64,000 nt of DNA, taken from NCBI GenBank assembly GCA_022702705.1, contig CM040421.1, positions 74,704,121 to 74,768,120 on the forward strand, in the 5' to 3' direction. Numbering within the stretch: the first letter of the stretch is position 1; every line of letters begins with the position of its first letter. The position numbers and the translations under genes are program-made. This document shows, one piece after another, positions 10,867-22,086 of this stretch. The notes beneath the pieces were generated by a model, which saw only the letters and a program-made list of their open reading frames with translations, did not search any database and had not been told where the DNA came from. The stretch is from Papilionanthe hookeriana x Papilionanthe teres (lineage: Eukaryota; Streptophyta; Magnoliopsida; Asparagales; Orchidaceae).

Positions 10867-11076
10867 GTAAGAGCACTACTCCTAAGTAAAAAAATTTTAT
10901 TTTCACCATATATTTTGATTGTATTTTGGAAAAATCTAAAAATCACTATTCATGATGAAAATTTGAGAGAAAGCTTGAGAAATTACTTGGATTTAGTATT
11001 TTAAGCCTTTAGGAGTTGAGTTTAGTGATTTTAAGTTGAATGTGAAATTTATTGTGATTTTTTATGCAAATTTTAG
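10867..11076 (+). other. Putative intron in the leader of the env-like ORF
   Basis: A donor-like CTTGAG|GTAAGAG at 10867 and an acceptor-like ATGCAAATTTTAG at 11076 bound 210 bp. The ATG of the env-like ORF follows 2 bases later. Athila-III has the same arrangement (GTATGAG at 28310, TTTTTAG at 28507). The spacing and both splice-like ends are shared between the two copies. Splicing itself is inferred. Confidence 0.4.
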
Positions 11077-11078
11077 AA

Positions 11079-12231
11079 ATGGCACCTAAGAGGAGCAAAG
11101 CGAAAGCCACATTCGATTATGACAAGTTTGTTAGTTCGAAAGCTCAAGATCATTACGTGCAAGCGTTACAATCACGTAAATTGATCTAGGAGTGAGGATT
11201 CGATAAACCAAGTGGAGAAATTGAAGACATGATTGTGAATAGCCTCTGAGATAAATTCTGTTGTTTTAGTGCTGTAGCTATTACTTCTGTGGTTCGGGAG
11301 TTCTATGCAAACCTTCCGGAGTCACATGAAAACTTTGTTTGGGTACGAGGACAACAAATACATTTTACACCTTAGGTAATTAATGGATTTTACCTACTGC
11401 CACCTAGTATGCTTTGTTTTTATTCAAATTACAGTCCTACTGAGTAAGAATTGGATGAGATTATCTCTACTTTGACTAATAGGAGAGGATTATGGAAAAT
11501 TATTAATTAGAGAAAAGTTAACTTCCCTACATCAAAGTTAAATGACACCTCCAAAGAATGGAATTATTTCATATCATCCAAAGTACTTCCTAAAAATCAT
11601 CCAAGCGAAGTGACTAGAGAAGTATCCATTTTGAACTACTGTATTCAGCAGAGGAAGGGGATAAACATTGGAAAGATTATTTATGATTGTATCTGGAGTG
11701 CTGCCAGATCTACCACCACTGTAGGTATGGGATTTGCTTCTCTTATATATTCATTGTGTGAGCTAGGTTGTGTTAGATCTGAGAATTGGTAAGAGGATCT
11801 TCATCTTTTTAAACCTATTACACATTTGAATTTGAAGACTTATGTTGAGTATTCAATTTTTGGCTGGAGAGGAGGGTTTTCTAGGGGTTTCAGTGCATCT
11901 GCTTCTGCTACATCTACATCTCGTGCTTCCACATCCTAGGCATCTTTAGGTCAACTTTCTGATTCGAAGACTGAGCTTTTGAACAAGATAAGAGAATGTT
12001 AAATATATTGCAGATTGAGTGCATGATATTGAGGTAAAAGTAGACCGTATGGGGGACCATCTTCAAAAACATAGTGAGTATGAGGGGAATTATCACAGTT
12101 ATATGGATAGATCGATTAGAGGTGACTTTAGTGATGTGCTACCTACACATCCACAGTATAGCCCATATGTGCCTACCCATACTTGGAATGAAGGGGATGA
12201 TGAGGGAGAGGAAGAAAATGATAAGGATTGA
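11079..12231 (+). pseudogene. Athila-I env-like ORF (putative plant transposon protein domain)
   Basis: This is the third ORF of Athila elements. It starts at ATG 11079 (MAPKRSKAKATFDYDKF). The body (about 11280-11850) matches the domain annotated in databases as a putative plant transposon protein: VRGQQIHF, KVNFPTSKLNDTSKEWNYF, the open part 11610-11792 with VSILNYCIQQRKGINIG and GMGFASLIYSLCE. A Ser/Thr-rich segment and, after a frameshift near 12010, an acidic tail (GDDEGEEENDKD) end at 12231. At least seven in-frame stops lie where relatives have CAG, CGA, CAA or TGG. I see no membrane segment, so 'env-like' is positional only. Confidence 0.75.
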
Positions 12232-12993
12232 TATTTTATTTTAAGTTATGTTTTGTGATGTGTTTGTGGTGGACTATTTCTATTGTTACTCTTGTTGTGT
12301 GATTTATTATCATTTTTCGATGTTATAGAGGACTACTCTATATCTTTCATTTTGTTGTAATAGTTCCTGAGACACTTTAGTTTGTGTTTATTTTAGTTGT
12401 GGATGTTATGTTTGTGATATGTGATGTTATATGTTTGTGGTAGTAAATGTGTTAGTGATTTGTTAGTGTATTTTGTTTGTTAGTTTAGAACTTTTTCCAG
12501 AAACTATTTAGGAAGGTTTTAAAATACTATTAAAATCCACTACTTAAAATTTCATACTTAACTTTTGAATTTACTACCATATATATGTCATAGTTATGGA
12601 TTTCTATTTAAGTGTGTGAATTTACTTTTATGTCCACTATTTGAGAAGTCTTTTTAATTTCTTTTATAAAATGAAAATATTTAAAATTTTGGATTAAGTC
12701 ATTTTCATTCAAGTTTTTGATACTTGCATATTTAGGATATAAAAATTCCTGCAAGTTTAATACTTATAGTTTCTGTTCCTACCCACTTGTTACTATACAT
12801 AAATGTTTTATCATAACAAAAATTAAAGTTTGGGGGGAAGGAGAAATAATTTTTAAAAACTTAAAATTTTTTTTGTTCTCAAATATACTAAAAACTTAAT
12901 TTTGAATGAAAAATAATTATGTGTATGAATTTATATTAGGAATGAAAAATAAAATTTTGAATATAGAAATGAAAAATAAAATTTTAATTTATA
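12232..12993 (+). other. 3' untranslated region of Athila-I, purine tract
   Basis: This AT-rich stretch has no ORF. It aligns with the region after the env-like ORF of Athila-II. A purine run at 12828-12846 (GTTTGGGGGGAAGGAGA) looks like a polypurine tract, but no LTR follows. The same G-run sits at 18578-18594 in Athila-II, about 0.9 kb before that copy's real LTR. Homology to Athila-II fades near 12970-12985. Confidence 0.5.
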
Positions 12994-13600
12994 TTAGACT
13001 TAATTATCCATTAAACATTACTTACGTTAGGCTTAAACAATCTTAAATCCTAAATTAAGTTTAACCCTAATTAGACTTAATTATCCATTAAGCCTTACTT
13101 ACATTATGGTTAAACAACCTTAAATTCTAATTAAGTCTAACCCTAATTTGACTTAATTAACCATTAAGCCATACATACATTAGGCTTAAACAACCTTGAA
13201 TCTTAATTAAGTCTAACCCTAATTAGAGTTAATTAACCATTAAGTATTACTTATATTAGGCTTAAACAACCTTAAATCCTAATTAAGTTTAACCCTAATT
13301 AGACTTAATTAACCATTAAGTCATACTTACATTAGGCTTAAATAATCTTAAATCCTAATTAATTCAAACCCTAATTAGACTTAATTAACCATTAAGCCTT
13401 ACTTACATTAGGCTTAAACAACTATAAATCCTAACTAAGTCTAACCCTAATTAGATTTAATTAACCCTTAAGCATTACTTACATTAGGCTTAAACAACCT
13501 TAAAACCTAATTAAGTCTAGTCCTAATTAGACTTAATTAACCTTTAAGCCTTACTTATATTAGGTCTAAGGAACCCTAAACCTTAATTAAGTATATTGTT
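12994..13600. repeat. Tandem array of about 76-bp units
   Basis: About eight diverged copies of a unit of about 76 bp start at roughly 12994, 13071, 13147, 13222, 13299, 13374, 13450 and 13527. Each contains TTAGACTTAATTAACC, TTACATTAGGCTTAAACAA and TCTAACCCTAA. The CCCTAA words are part of the unit and not telomeric. The array is not coding: spacing and stops exclude a long frame. Confidence 0.9.
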
Positions 13601-13604
13601 AATT

Positions 13605-14370
13605 AAACTTAAGTCAAAACTTCTAACTTAGATTCAACCTAACTTGAACCCAAGTTAACTAAAACTTAAGTTCAACCCATATTGGACTTAAGTCAAACTT
13701 CTAACTTACCAAACCATAGGTTCAACCCATGTTGAACCTAAATCAACTTATAACTTAGGTTCAACCTAACTTGAACCCAAGTTAACCAAACCTTAGGTTC
13801 AACCCATATTGAACCTAAATCAACTTATAACTTAGGTTCAACCTAACTTGAACCTAAGTTAATTAAACCGTGGGATCAACCCATATTGAACCTAAATCAA
13901 AGTCCTAACTTAGGTTCAACTTAACTTGAACCCAAGTTAACTAAACATTAAATTCAACCCATATTGAACCTAAATTAAACTTCTAACTTAGATTGGACCT
14001 AACTTGAACCCAAGCTAATTAAACATTAGGTTCAACCCATATTGAACCTAAATCAAACTTCTAACTTAGGTTCAACCTAACTTAAACCCAAGTTAATTTA
14101 ACCTTAGGTTCAACCCATATTGAACTTAACACCAACTTCTAACTTAGGTTCAACCTAACTTGAAACTAAGTTAATTAAACCTTAGGTTCAACCTATATTC
14201 AACCTAAATCAAACATCTAACTTAGATTCAATCTAACTTGATTCCAGGTTAACTAAACCTTAGGTTCAACCCATATTGAACCTAAATAACATTTTTAACT
14301 TAGGTTTAACCTAACTTGAACTCATGTTAACCAAATCTTAAAATCAACCCAACTTAAACATAAGTCAAAA
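13605..14370. repeat. Tandem array of about 77-bp hairpin units
   Basis: About nine or ten copies of a unit of about 77-78 bp follow the previous array. Copies start near 13625, 13752, 13829, 13908, 13984, 14062, 14139, 14217 and 14296. Each unit contains two inverted repeats. One has arms TTAGGTTCAA and TTGAACCTAA with a 6-nt loop (for example 13793-13818). The other has arms ACTTAGGTTCAA and TTGAACCCAAGT with one mismatch. Decayed copies continue to about 14700. Confidence 0.9.
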
Positions 14371-14870
14371 CATAACCCAATTTGATTCTAAGTTAAACTT
14401 CTTATATTCAACCTAATTTGGATCTAAGTTAAACTTAGCCTATATTTGGATTCTAACCAATTTGGATCCAAGTTTAAACCCATCCTAAGCTCAATCTAAT
14501 TTAACCATAACTCAAGTTCAATCTATATTGAACTTGATCCAAACTTAAATTAGATTCAGCCTGCAATTGAATCTAATTCTAAACTTACTTAGGTCCAATA
14601 TTCCTAAGTTAAATCTAAACTCAATTCAAATATCTTTAGGTTTAAATGACGTTGAATCTAAGATTTTATTCAAATAATACTAAATTTAAAAGTTTAGCCA
14701 TTTTAAATGACATCAAATTTAAAAGTGTAATTTATGTTAGATTTTATTTAATTCTAATCCACGTTGCACTTAAAACCTTTAGATTTGAATGACAACTAAT
14801 ATTAAAATCAACCAAATAAATAAATTCAGCAATTTTTCTTTTGTGAGAATTACTCTGACACTGTTTTTCT
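14371..14870. other. Decayed repeat flank, no gene
   Basis: To about 14700 there are fading versions of the hairpin unit (TTGAACTTGATCC, TTAAATTAGATTC). From there to 14870 the DNA is AT-rich with no ORF. It could be U3 sequence of the Tat-like LTR that follows. Confidence 0.45.
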
Positions 14871-15740
14871 TGCAGGTTGAAGATAACTTCCACTTTAGAT
14901 TTACTTTACATGTTATTAGGGTGTGTTAAATCTATTTTTGCAGGATGACATGTGATAAAAAACAAAACAAACAAAATCAAAACAACATCAAAATAACAAA
15001 ATTAACAAAATAAAATAAAATAATATTAATAAAACAACATTGACAAAACAACATTAACAAAACAAAATCATATAACAATAAAACAAAATAACGACAAAAC
15101 TAAATCTAAACTTTTAGGGTAGCCGTAAAACCTAAATTCTTAGGATAGCCACCAAATAGATAATGAACTACAAAACAAAACAACAATGATTTTGAGAAAA
15201 ACAAAATAAAAATTAAAATGACAAATAACAAAATAAAACAAAATAAAACTGAGATAACAAATGACATTGACAAAAATCAAACTCTTTGAGTAATATGACA
15301 TATTACCTCTAAGATTGAATGTTGATGTTTCTTTCCTTGTTCTTGAAACGTCTTAGAAAATAAATGTTCACATTAATCAGAAGTTTTCTTAGACAATTTA
15401 AATTTTCTAAGATGTAATTAACTATACGAGCTTGCTCCTATAGGAGATTTAAGAACTCATGATAGGTATCACACCTATAAATCTCTGGTTATCAAAATTT
15501 CATATGTGATCGTCCTTATATAAAATTTCTAGAATAAGGCATTCTGGAATCTCGTTTTATAGAGATTATCACTGACATTTCTTATTCTACTATTTTCTAT
15601 TATATTAGCCCTTTTTTTTCTTCAAAATTCTTATTATATGAGGATCCTTTACATGATCCAAAAGAAATAATATTTTTTGAAGATTAAGGTAATATCATAG
15701 ATAAATAGAGTGGCAACTCGAAAACATGGCATTGACATCG
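14871..15740 (+). mobile_element. 3' part of an old Tat/Ogre-like LTR
   Basis: The landmarks of the Ogre LTRs recur here in the same order: a TTTTTGCAGGATGACATG-like stretch, AGCCACCAAA, and the block GATGTAATTAACTATA...GCTTGC...CTATAGG...TTTAAGAACTCA at 15411-15456, which matches 36381-36432 at high identity. Near 15715 a TGGCAACTC resembles the first half of the Ogre primer site (TGGCGACTC). An A/C-rich tract fills 14955-15260. The left boundary is not visible, and the tandem arrays may lie inside this LTR. It is much more diverged than Ogre-A and Ogre-B. Confidence 0.45.
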
Positions 15741-15756
15741 ACATTGAGAAAATCTC

Positions 15757-16107
15757 GTCCAGCTCAGGAAGCCGACAGAGTTATATAACGGATTCCTAGT
15801 TGTTAGTATTGATGGAATAGTGGAGAAGATTACAAAAATTGAGGATGATGTGACTTCAATTGAGGTAAAGGTAAATGAAACTAATGCATATTTAATTCAT
15901 ATTGGATGGTAACTTAAAATGCAATTCAGTCATACAAGTTATATTGAAGAAGCAGACAAGGCGATGTATCTGAAAAACAAGTGGATTGAAAAGGATTCAA
16001 TAAGAGTTCTTCAACGTCGTCTGTTCTACCAAATCTATGTGCCAAATGGTTTAGAAGGAACAAATGAAGGCCAGGGATATGTTCCGCCTAATGGAGAATG
16101 GAATTAA
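15757..16107 (+). pseudogene. Athila accessory ORF, copy 2
   Basis: This is homologous to the ORF at 9858-10238. The start codon and the first codons are missing at the truncation point. A stop lies at about 15909 (TAA where copy 1 has AAC), after which 15919-16107 is open: HTSYIEEADKAMYLKNKWIE, RRLFYQIYVPNG, YVPPNGEWN. The C-terminal block is the most conserved part across the three copies. Function is unknown. Confidence 0.6.
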
Positions 16108-16944
16108 GTTCGAATGTTTAGTTTGTTTACTTGTTGTTTGTGTTTGTATTTTTTACTTGTTTCATGTAAGTTTTTCTTGTATTGTGATGAATTTAAATGC
16201 TATCTCATCCAAAATCTTTCAGAGTGGAGATTAGTTATGTGAAGTGTGTTTATAATTGTTGAATATGTGAATGAAAGTGTTTTGTTTGTGTGAGGATTTC
16301 GTGTTTTTGTATCAAATCTAAGTTTTGGAAAGTAAAGCATTTGTTAGAAAGAAGAGAGCAGAAAGGAAAGAAAACTTTCATTAGGATTTATTAAGACCAT
16401 ATAAGGGTGGTTGCCTTAGAAAAATGTGCATTTGAATCAAGATTTTGAAATATGAAAAATTATGCAAAGGTTCCTAAGCTCTATTACCCCGCGCTTAAGC
16501 GCAAGCTAACCCAAGAGATACGTGCCTAAGCGCCTAACCAGTCATGCTTAAGCGCCAGTTCATGAAAACTGATTTGTGAACAGTTTTAAGTGCTGAAAAC
16601 CACCATTTTCTGCCATTCTTCTTCTTCTTCCTCAAGCTTTCGCAATTTTGTACTTAGGGCTTTCCCAAAAGTGAAAAAAGTTGGTGAAATTGAGCCAAAT
16701 TTGTTAGATTTCTTCTTCTCAGTTTTAGAGCTTTTCTTTTATGTAAAATTTTTTTATTTTCACCATAGATTTGGAGTGCATTATGGAAATTTTGAAATTT
16801 ACTATTCATAGTGAAAATTTGATGAAAATTGATGGATTTTACATGGAAAAGTGAGTTTAAGCTTTTAGAAGTTAGATCTAGTGAGTTAGGGTTGATTTTG
16901 GATTTTATTGTGAATTTTTTATAATTTTTGAATTGGAACCAAGG

Positions 16945-18073
16945 ATGAAGAGGAGCAAATGAAAAGCTACTTTTGATTCGAGTAATTTTGTAAGATTGAA
17001 TGCTGAAGATAGATACACTGATGCGATGCAATCAAGGAAATTAATTCTTGAGCGTCTTTTCAAGAATCCAGGCGGAAAAGTAAAAGACTTAATTGTCTGC
17101 CGATAGTGGGATCAGCTCTGTAGTTTTTCTGCTTTTGTTGTTATTTCTATAGTTTGGAATTCCTATGTTAATCTCCCTTAATTAGAAGATGATCTGGTGA
17201 TGGTAAGAGGAAAGTCAGTAGCATTTTCACCTGAGGTAATAAATTTGTTTTCCCAACTTCCTTTTGATACTATGTGTTTTTATGCTAAAAACAATCCTAT
17301 GAAGGAGGATTTAGATAAGATCATTTTTTCATTAACTACTAGAAGAGGATTATGGAAAACCACAAGTGGAAGAAGAGTGAATTTTCCTACATCGAAGATG
17401 GATGACACTGCGAAAACATGGCACTACTTTTTTTTGCTCGTCTACTCGCTAAAACCCATCTTAGCAAGGTGACTAGAGAGTGGGCTACATTAAACTACTG
17501 CATTCATCAGTATAAGTTGATTAATATTGGATTTCTGATTTATCAGGTTATGAACAATTCTAGTAGAGCTGCCACTACTGCAGGTTTGAGATTCACATCC
17601 TTAATCTTTTCTTTTTGTGAGCAAGCTGGTGTGAGATTTGATAGTTGGGAGGAGATTCTACAACCCCTAAAGACCATTATTGGTGCGAATGTAAAGTCTT
17701 TTTCTGAGCATTCTATTTTTGGATGGAGAGGGGGATTTTCTAGAAGTTCTGGTGCTTCTACATCGCATGCTTCTACATCTCGTGCATCTACATCCCATGG
17801 CAGATCTACTAGTTCCGATTCACAAACTTAATTATTATAAAGGATGATGGATAACGTCAAATTTGTTATGGATAAGGTATCAAATTTATAAAATCATGTA
17901 GATCATATTGATACATGCTTGCGAAGGAACGTTATTATGAAGAGAAACTCATTCGAGGTGAACAGTATAGTATTTCCTTTATATCCACAGTACGCTCATT
18001 ATGATTCTACAAGTTTCTGAGATGATGATGATGATGATGAAGAGGATGACGAGGTTGACAAGATGAGTTGTGA
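16945..18073 (+). pseudogene. Athila-II env-like ORF
   Basis: This is the same ORF family as 11079-12231. It starts at MKRSK (16945). The stretch 17197-17450 carries VRGKSVAFSPEVINLF, TRRGLWKTTSGRRVNFP and KTWHYFF. A frameshift in an eight-T run near 17427 moves to the frame of 17418-17831, with WATLNYCIHQYKLINIG, GLRFTSLIFSFCEQ, FGWRGGFSRSS and a repeated S-T-S-H/R-A segment. After a stop at 17829, decayed sequence runs to an Asp/Glu tail near 18040. Early stops (TGA at about 16960, TAG at about 17104) also break it. Confidence 0.73.
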
Positions 18074-19503
18074 TTGGATTATGTTGGTTTATGTTTGAAC
18101 TTTTATTTATATTTTTTTTGGAATATTGTGGTGTTATTTGTTGTTGAGGTTTATTGTGATGTGTAGTTTTGTTTTGTTGATATGGTAGAATTATGCGAAC
18201 TCTGTTATATTTAATGCACTTTATTGGTTTGTGTTGAACTTATTCCTACTGCATTAGGATGTTTATAATAGAGCTAACTTTCATTTAGAATTTTGTGCTG
18301 AAGTTTCAATTTACTACCATGTATTTTCTTTTTGTTGTGGTTATGATATTATTTTAGTTTGTGTGATTTTCTTTTATGTGAGCCTCCACTACATAGAAGT
18401 CTTTTGAATCTCATATATGTTAGAATCAAAATGAATTTTGATCATTTTTACTTCTACTTTAAATTTTTTGTACTTGTATACTTAGGATATGAAAATCTCT
18501 ATAAGCATTATGTTTTAATTTTTCATTCTTGTCTATATACATATGATATGCTAAAATGTTTATTCTTATTAAAAAATTAAGTTTGAGGGGGATAAAAAAC
18601 CAATTTTCAAATCTTGAATTTTAGTTTTTCTTAAATATACTACAAATAAATTTAATTTTTAATTTGAAAAATGATTTTGTGTATGAAGTTACAACAGCCT
18701 AAAATAATTTTGAATATAGAAATTTCTAAGAGAATTTGGTTAAAACTTTACAGCGATGAAAAAAAATTTTAAGTTCAAAATTTTCTTATTGAAGAGATGT
18801 TGAATATGGTATAACTATCTTTTGTAAGAATATTGTATTTTTGAAAATATAGAAGAGTTAAACTTTTATTTTCAATACTTAAATTTCATTTATTAAAAGT
18901 AATTTTGAAAACTATTATTTTATTTTTAAGTAAAGGATATATATCAGACCTTTGCTTTAGAAAAGGAAGAGTACAATTCAAAATTATACAGGCCTATCCA
19001 GATATAATACTCCTTGCTAGAAAAGAAAAAAGAAAAAAAAAGAGAAAAGAAAAGAAAATTTAGGATAGTATAGTGTGTAAAAAAAATGGGAGGAGAAACT
19101 TGAGGATTAGTGTCTAATCAAAAATTGGTTCCACATCTGATCTTTTTAATGCGTAAGACTTAAGAATATCCTAAGATTTAGGATATAATATAGTGAGTAT
19201 AATTATTTTTAATGAAAATTTTTAAATAAAGAAGATAGAATACTTAAACTCTATATTTGTAAAATCTACAAATATTTCTGTATTAGGTAGGAGCTCATAT
19301 TATCATACTTTTTCATTTTAGAGATTTTCTAAACTTTAAATTGCTCTCATGCACGTAAGTTTTTTTCTAAATTGGAATACTACATTTCTAGAATAAAATT
19401 TTAGAATCTCTTAAAGAAACTCATTCAAAATATTTGCTTATATTGGTTTTAAAAGATAGTAATGTCTCTCAAGGACAAATAACATTTTATGTTTGGGAGA
19501 ATT
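18074..19503 (+). other. 3' untranslated region of Athila-II with polypurine tracts
   Basis: No ORF is supportable. A G-rich purine run lies at 18578-18594, matching the one in Athila-I. A long A/G tract lies at 19019-19062. The likely true polypurine tract is GTTTGGGAGAA just before the LTR start at 19504. The rest is AT-rich sequence without a recognisable signal. Confidence 0.5.
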
Positions 19504-20163
19504 TGATATACCTGTAATATATAATATTTTTAAACACATTCATGTACCTATTTTTGATGATGTTGCATTTTAACAGAAAGTATTTGTGTGTTTTTCTTTG
19601 ATGTAAAATTAAATGGACTAAATATGACAATAGGAGTGAAAAATGGTCAAATTTGGAGCAAAGATGATGAATGTGTTAAATTAAACTTGGGCACCTAAGC
19701 ACCAGCAAATAGAGAAGGCTGTGCCTAAGAGACAAAAGCCTCGCGCTTAAGCGCAGTATAGTTAGTTTACAATTTCAAGGAACTTTCGGCAAATTTTGAA
19801 GGGGTGTTTGAGGCAACCTTTGTACAAACTTGGGAACCTGATCAAGGGCGCCAAAAGACATTTAAAAAGCACTTGAAACAAAATGCATCTTTTGGGAATA
19901 TTCATTGAATATAGACACATTTTGAAGAGACACCTAAATACCTTTTGAGAAAATATAAACAAAAGGACTTGAAGAAAAATTTGAGAGGTTGTTAGTAAGT
20001 TGAAATAGTGTGTAGAGAGACTAGTTATAGTAAGATGTTGTAGGATTATTACTTAGGGATTTTTCATCCTTATCTCATTCCTAGTGAATAGGAAGGTGGG
20101 TAGAGATTTCTAGGTAAACATACATTGTTTTAGAGAGATTTTAACCCTCTAGGGTTGGGTGAC
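19504..20163 (+). mobile_element. Athila-II 3' LTR, cut after 660 bp
   Basis: The fragment starts TGATATACCTG and follows the other Athila LTRs: ACACATT-ATGTACCTATTTTTGATGATGTTGCA, the GCGC motif cluster (19695-19760) and the block TTGAAGAGACACC. It ends abruptly at 20163, where a complete LTR of Athila-III starts. The five bases before the junction are GTGAC, the expected left target duplication. Its partner would be beyond the window. Confidence 0.8.
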
Positions 20164-21961
20164 TGATACACCTCGAATATGTTGTTTTTTAAGCACATTT
20201 TTATACCTATTTTTTATGATATTGCACGTTAATGGAAGGTATTTTCATGTTTTTCTTGCAGGTATCATGAAAATGAGTGATTGTGAGGATCAAATTTCGA
20301 GCAAAAATTGAAAGGTGTGCAAAATTAGCCTTTGGCGCCTAAGCGTCGGATGGCTAGCGCATAGGTGCCACAATTATAGTGACCAATTTAAATTAATTTT
20401 AGAATAAATTTGAAGGGATTTTTGGAGTACCCTTTGGTTTAAACTTCAGTAACTTCTAATTAGCACCAAAATTCATTTAAAATTTGAATGGATGGATGTA
20501 TCTCTTTATACACTCATTGAATCTGAACATAATTTGAAGAGACACCAAAACACCTTTTAGAGAATTATTAAAATGAAGACTTAAGATCAAAAAAATAGAA
20601 GAGTTTTGAAGAGAAATTTTGGCGGGAGAAGTTGGAGAAAAGTTTGAAGTGGTTCAAGGGAAACAGGAAGAAAGAGAGCCTTCTTCTCACCATATTTTCT
20701 TTACTTTTCCACTTTACATTATCATAGTTTGTATTAGAATATAGGAGAGTCAATCCTTAGAGTTGGGTGCCAACCTCTAAGGAGTTATCTAGCGGAAAGC
20801 AAAAGTTTCAGAGGAACTTCAAGAGTCTTGTGGAGAGGATTATTAAATAAGTTTTTATCTTTTTTTTTACATTTGATTTTTAAGTAAAACTTGTTTTGTT
20901 TTTACTATGATTTGTACATTCAAATCAAATTGTGTGTGTGTTTTCTCCATGAGTTCTGAGTAGTTTTCTATATCTTTTTCCTTTAAAATGATGAAGTAAT
21001 TAAATTATGGAAGGAAGTTGTGTGAATTATAGATGTTTAATATTAGAAGAAGTTGTGATGATTCTACTACCTTGCACTCCATTTACCTCTTGATTTGGCC
21101 AATTGAGATGTTAAAATTTTTTGTGAGAATATGTAAGAACCAATGTGGTATTTTCTTAATCAACAATTGGAGTGAATCTCATGCGTTTATATGAGTGAGA
21201 ATTGTAGTCCATATATTTGAGTGTAAATAAATAGGGAGATATGCTTTTTAATGGGGAGTAAAATTAGAAGACTTTGGAGTGATAGACTAAAGCCCCTAAT
21301 TTGGTTTAATGTTTTAAATTTTGTTATGAGATGTTAGCCCCCATGTGGAGGGAGAAGAGGGAACTCTTGAGTTAGAGCTAGTAACTTTCCTGCCTAACCC
21401 ATCTATATGATTTCAAAACTTCAAATTAACCAATGTTATCTATAGAACCAAGTAAGGGTAAAGAATATAACTATTCTTATTTGGCACAACACATTTATAT
21501 ACATCCACAACAAAATTCCATAATTATTATTGATTCATTGAAGGAGGAAAAAGATATTTTATTTGCATTTGATTTCAAATATATAGTTTTATAGTCTTAT
21601 TAATTTTAGTTTCTTGCTTTACTTTTTTTTAAACAAAACTATCAAAAACAAATTTAAAACTTTCTATTTTAAAACATACTTTACAAAATCATATTGAAAA
21701 GTAAAAAGTTGTTTTTCTGTTTTCTTTAAATTTTTAGAATATTTTCCTGTGGGTTTGATATCTCAGGGCTTAATCAGAAAGTCCTATATTACTTGATAAA
21801 CAATATGTATACTTATGTAGAATCTCATATTATAAAATAATTAAAGTTTATTTCTTATTTGCTTCTAAATTACGTTTTTTGCATCGTTGCAAAGAAAGAG
21901 ATATTATCATTAGGAAGAAATATAAATGAAAAACGTAGGGATAAATATTCGAACGGCACCA
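20164..21961 (+). mobile_element. Athila-III 5' LTR
   Basis: The LTR is about 1.8 kb and starts TGATACACCTCG. It ends GAACGGCACCA, just before AGTTT and the primer site. It aligns along its length with the minus-strand lone LTR (3392-5163), including the CTTGCAGGTATCATGAAAATG stretch near the start, the GCGC cluster (20330-20362) and the region near 21740-21830 (TTTGATATCTCAGGGCTTAA). A TATA box is not clear in this copy (ATTAAA near 20570 is a candidate). Confidence 0.88.
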
Positions 21962-21967
21962 AGTTTT

Positions 21968-21985
21968 TGGCGTCGTTGCCAGAGA
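21968..21985 (+). other. Primer binding site, tRNA-Asp type
   Basis: TGGCGTCGTTGCCAGAG follows the LTR end after AGTTTT. It matches the Athila consensus TGGCGCCGTTGCCGGGG, with C-to-T and G-to-A changes. Minus-strand DNA synthesis would start here. Confidence 0.85.
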
Positions 21986-22086
21986 AATTAACTAAAATTT
22001 TGTTTCAAGAAATTTTAAGAAAGACTAAATTTTTACTTTTTCCTTGATTTTGTTAGTGTGTCTTATTTTGTTTTATTTTATTGTGT

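Larger units (their letters stand above)
2160..12985 (+). mobile_element. Athila-I: Ty3/gypsy Athila-lineage element, no LTRs left
   Basis: The order gag, PR, RT, RNase H, INT, small accessory ORF, env-like ORF is that of plant Athila elements. A degraded remnant of the primer-site region lies near 2168-2180, so the 5' LTR was lost at or before the (AT)n tract. The right end stops matching the related Athila-II copy near 12985, where a tandem-repeat array begins, so the 3' LTR is also absent here. All reading frames contain many stops and frameshifts. Many stops sit where relatives have CAG, CAA, CGA or TGG, the signature of methylcytosine decay. The gag is split by a lone LTR at 3353-5163. 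Confidence 0.88.
15757..20163 (+). mobile_element. Athila-II: 3' part of an Athila element
   Basis: This is a second Athila copy, 5'-truncated. It retains the accessory ORF, the env-like ORF, the 3' untranslated region and the first 660 bp of its 3' LTR. No gag-pol is present; it starts inside the accessory ORF. It is cut on the right by the insertion of Athila-III at 20164, so the rest of its LTR should lie beyond the window. Confidence 0.82.

Noticed and set aside
11079..12231. Env-like ORF as a true envelope glycoprotein
   Set aside because: No signal peptide, membrane span or cleavage site is visible; the conserved domain is the plant transposon protein type, so only the position is env-like.
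12994..13600. Telomere-like CCCTAA words
   Set aside because: They occur once per 76-bp unit, not as tandem heptamers.
16590..17031. Short ORFs on both strands before the Athila-II env-like gene
   Set aside because: The region corresponds to the non-coding leader in the other copies; no conservation of protein sequence.
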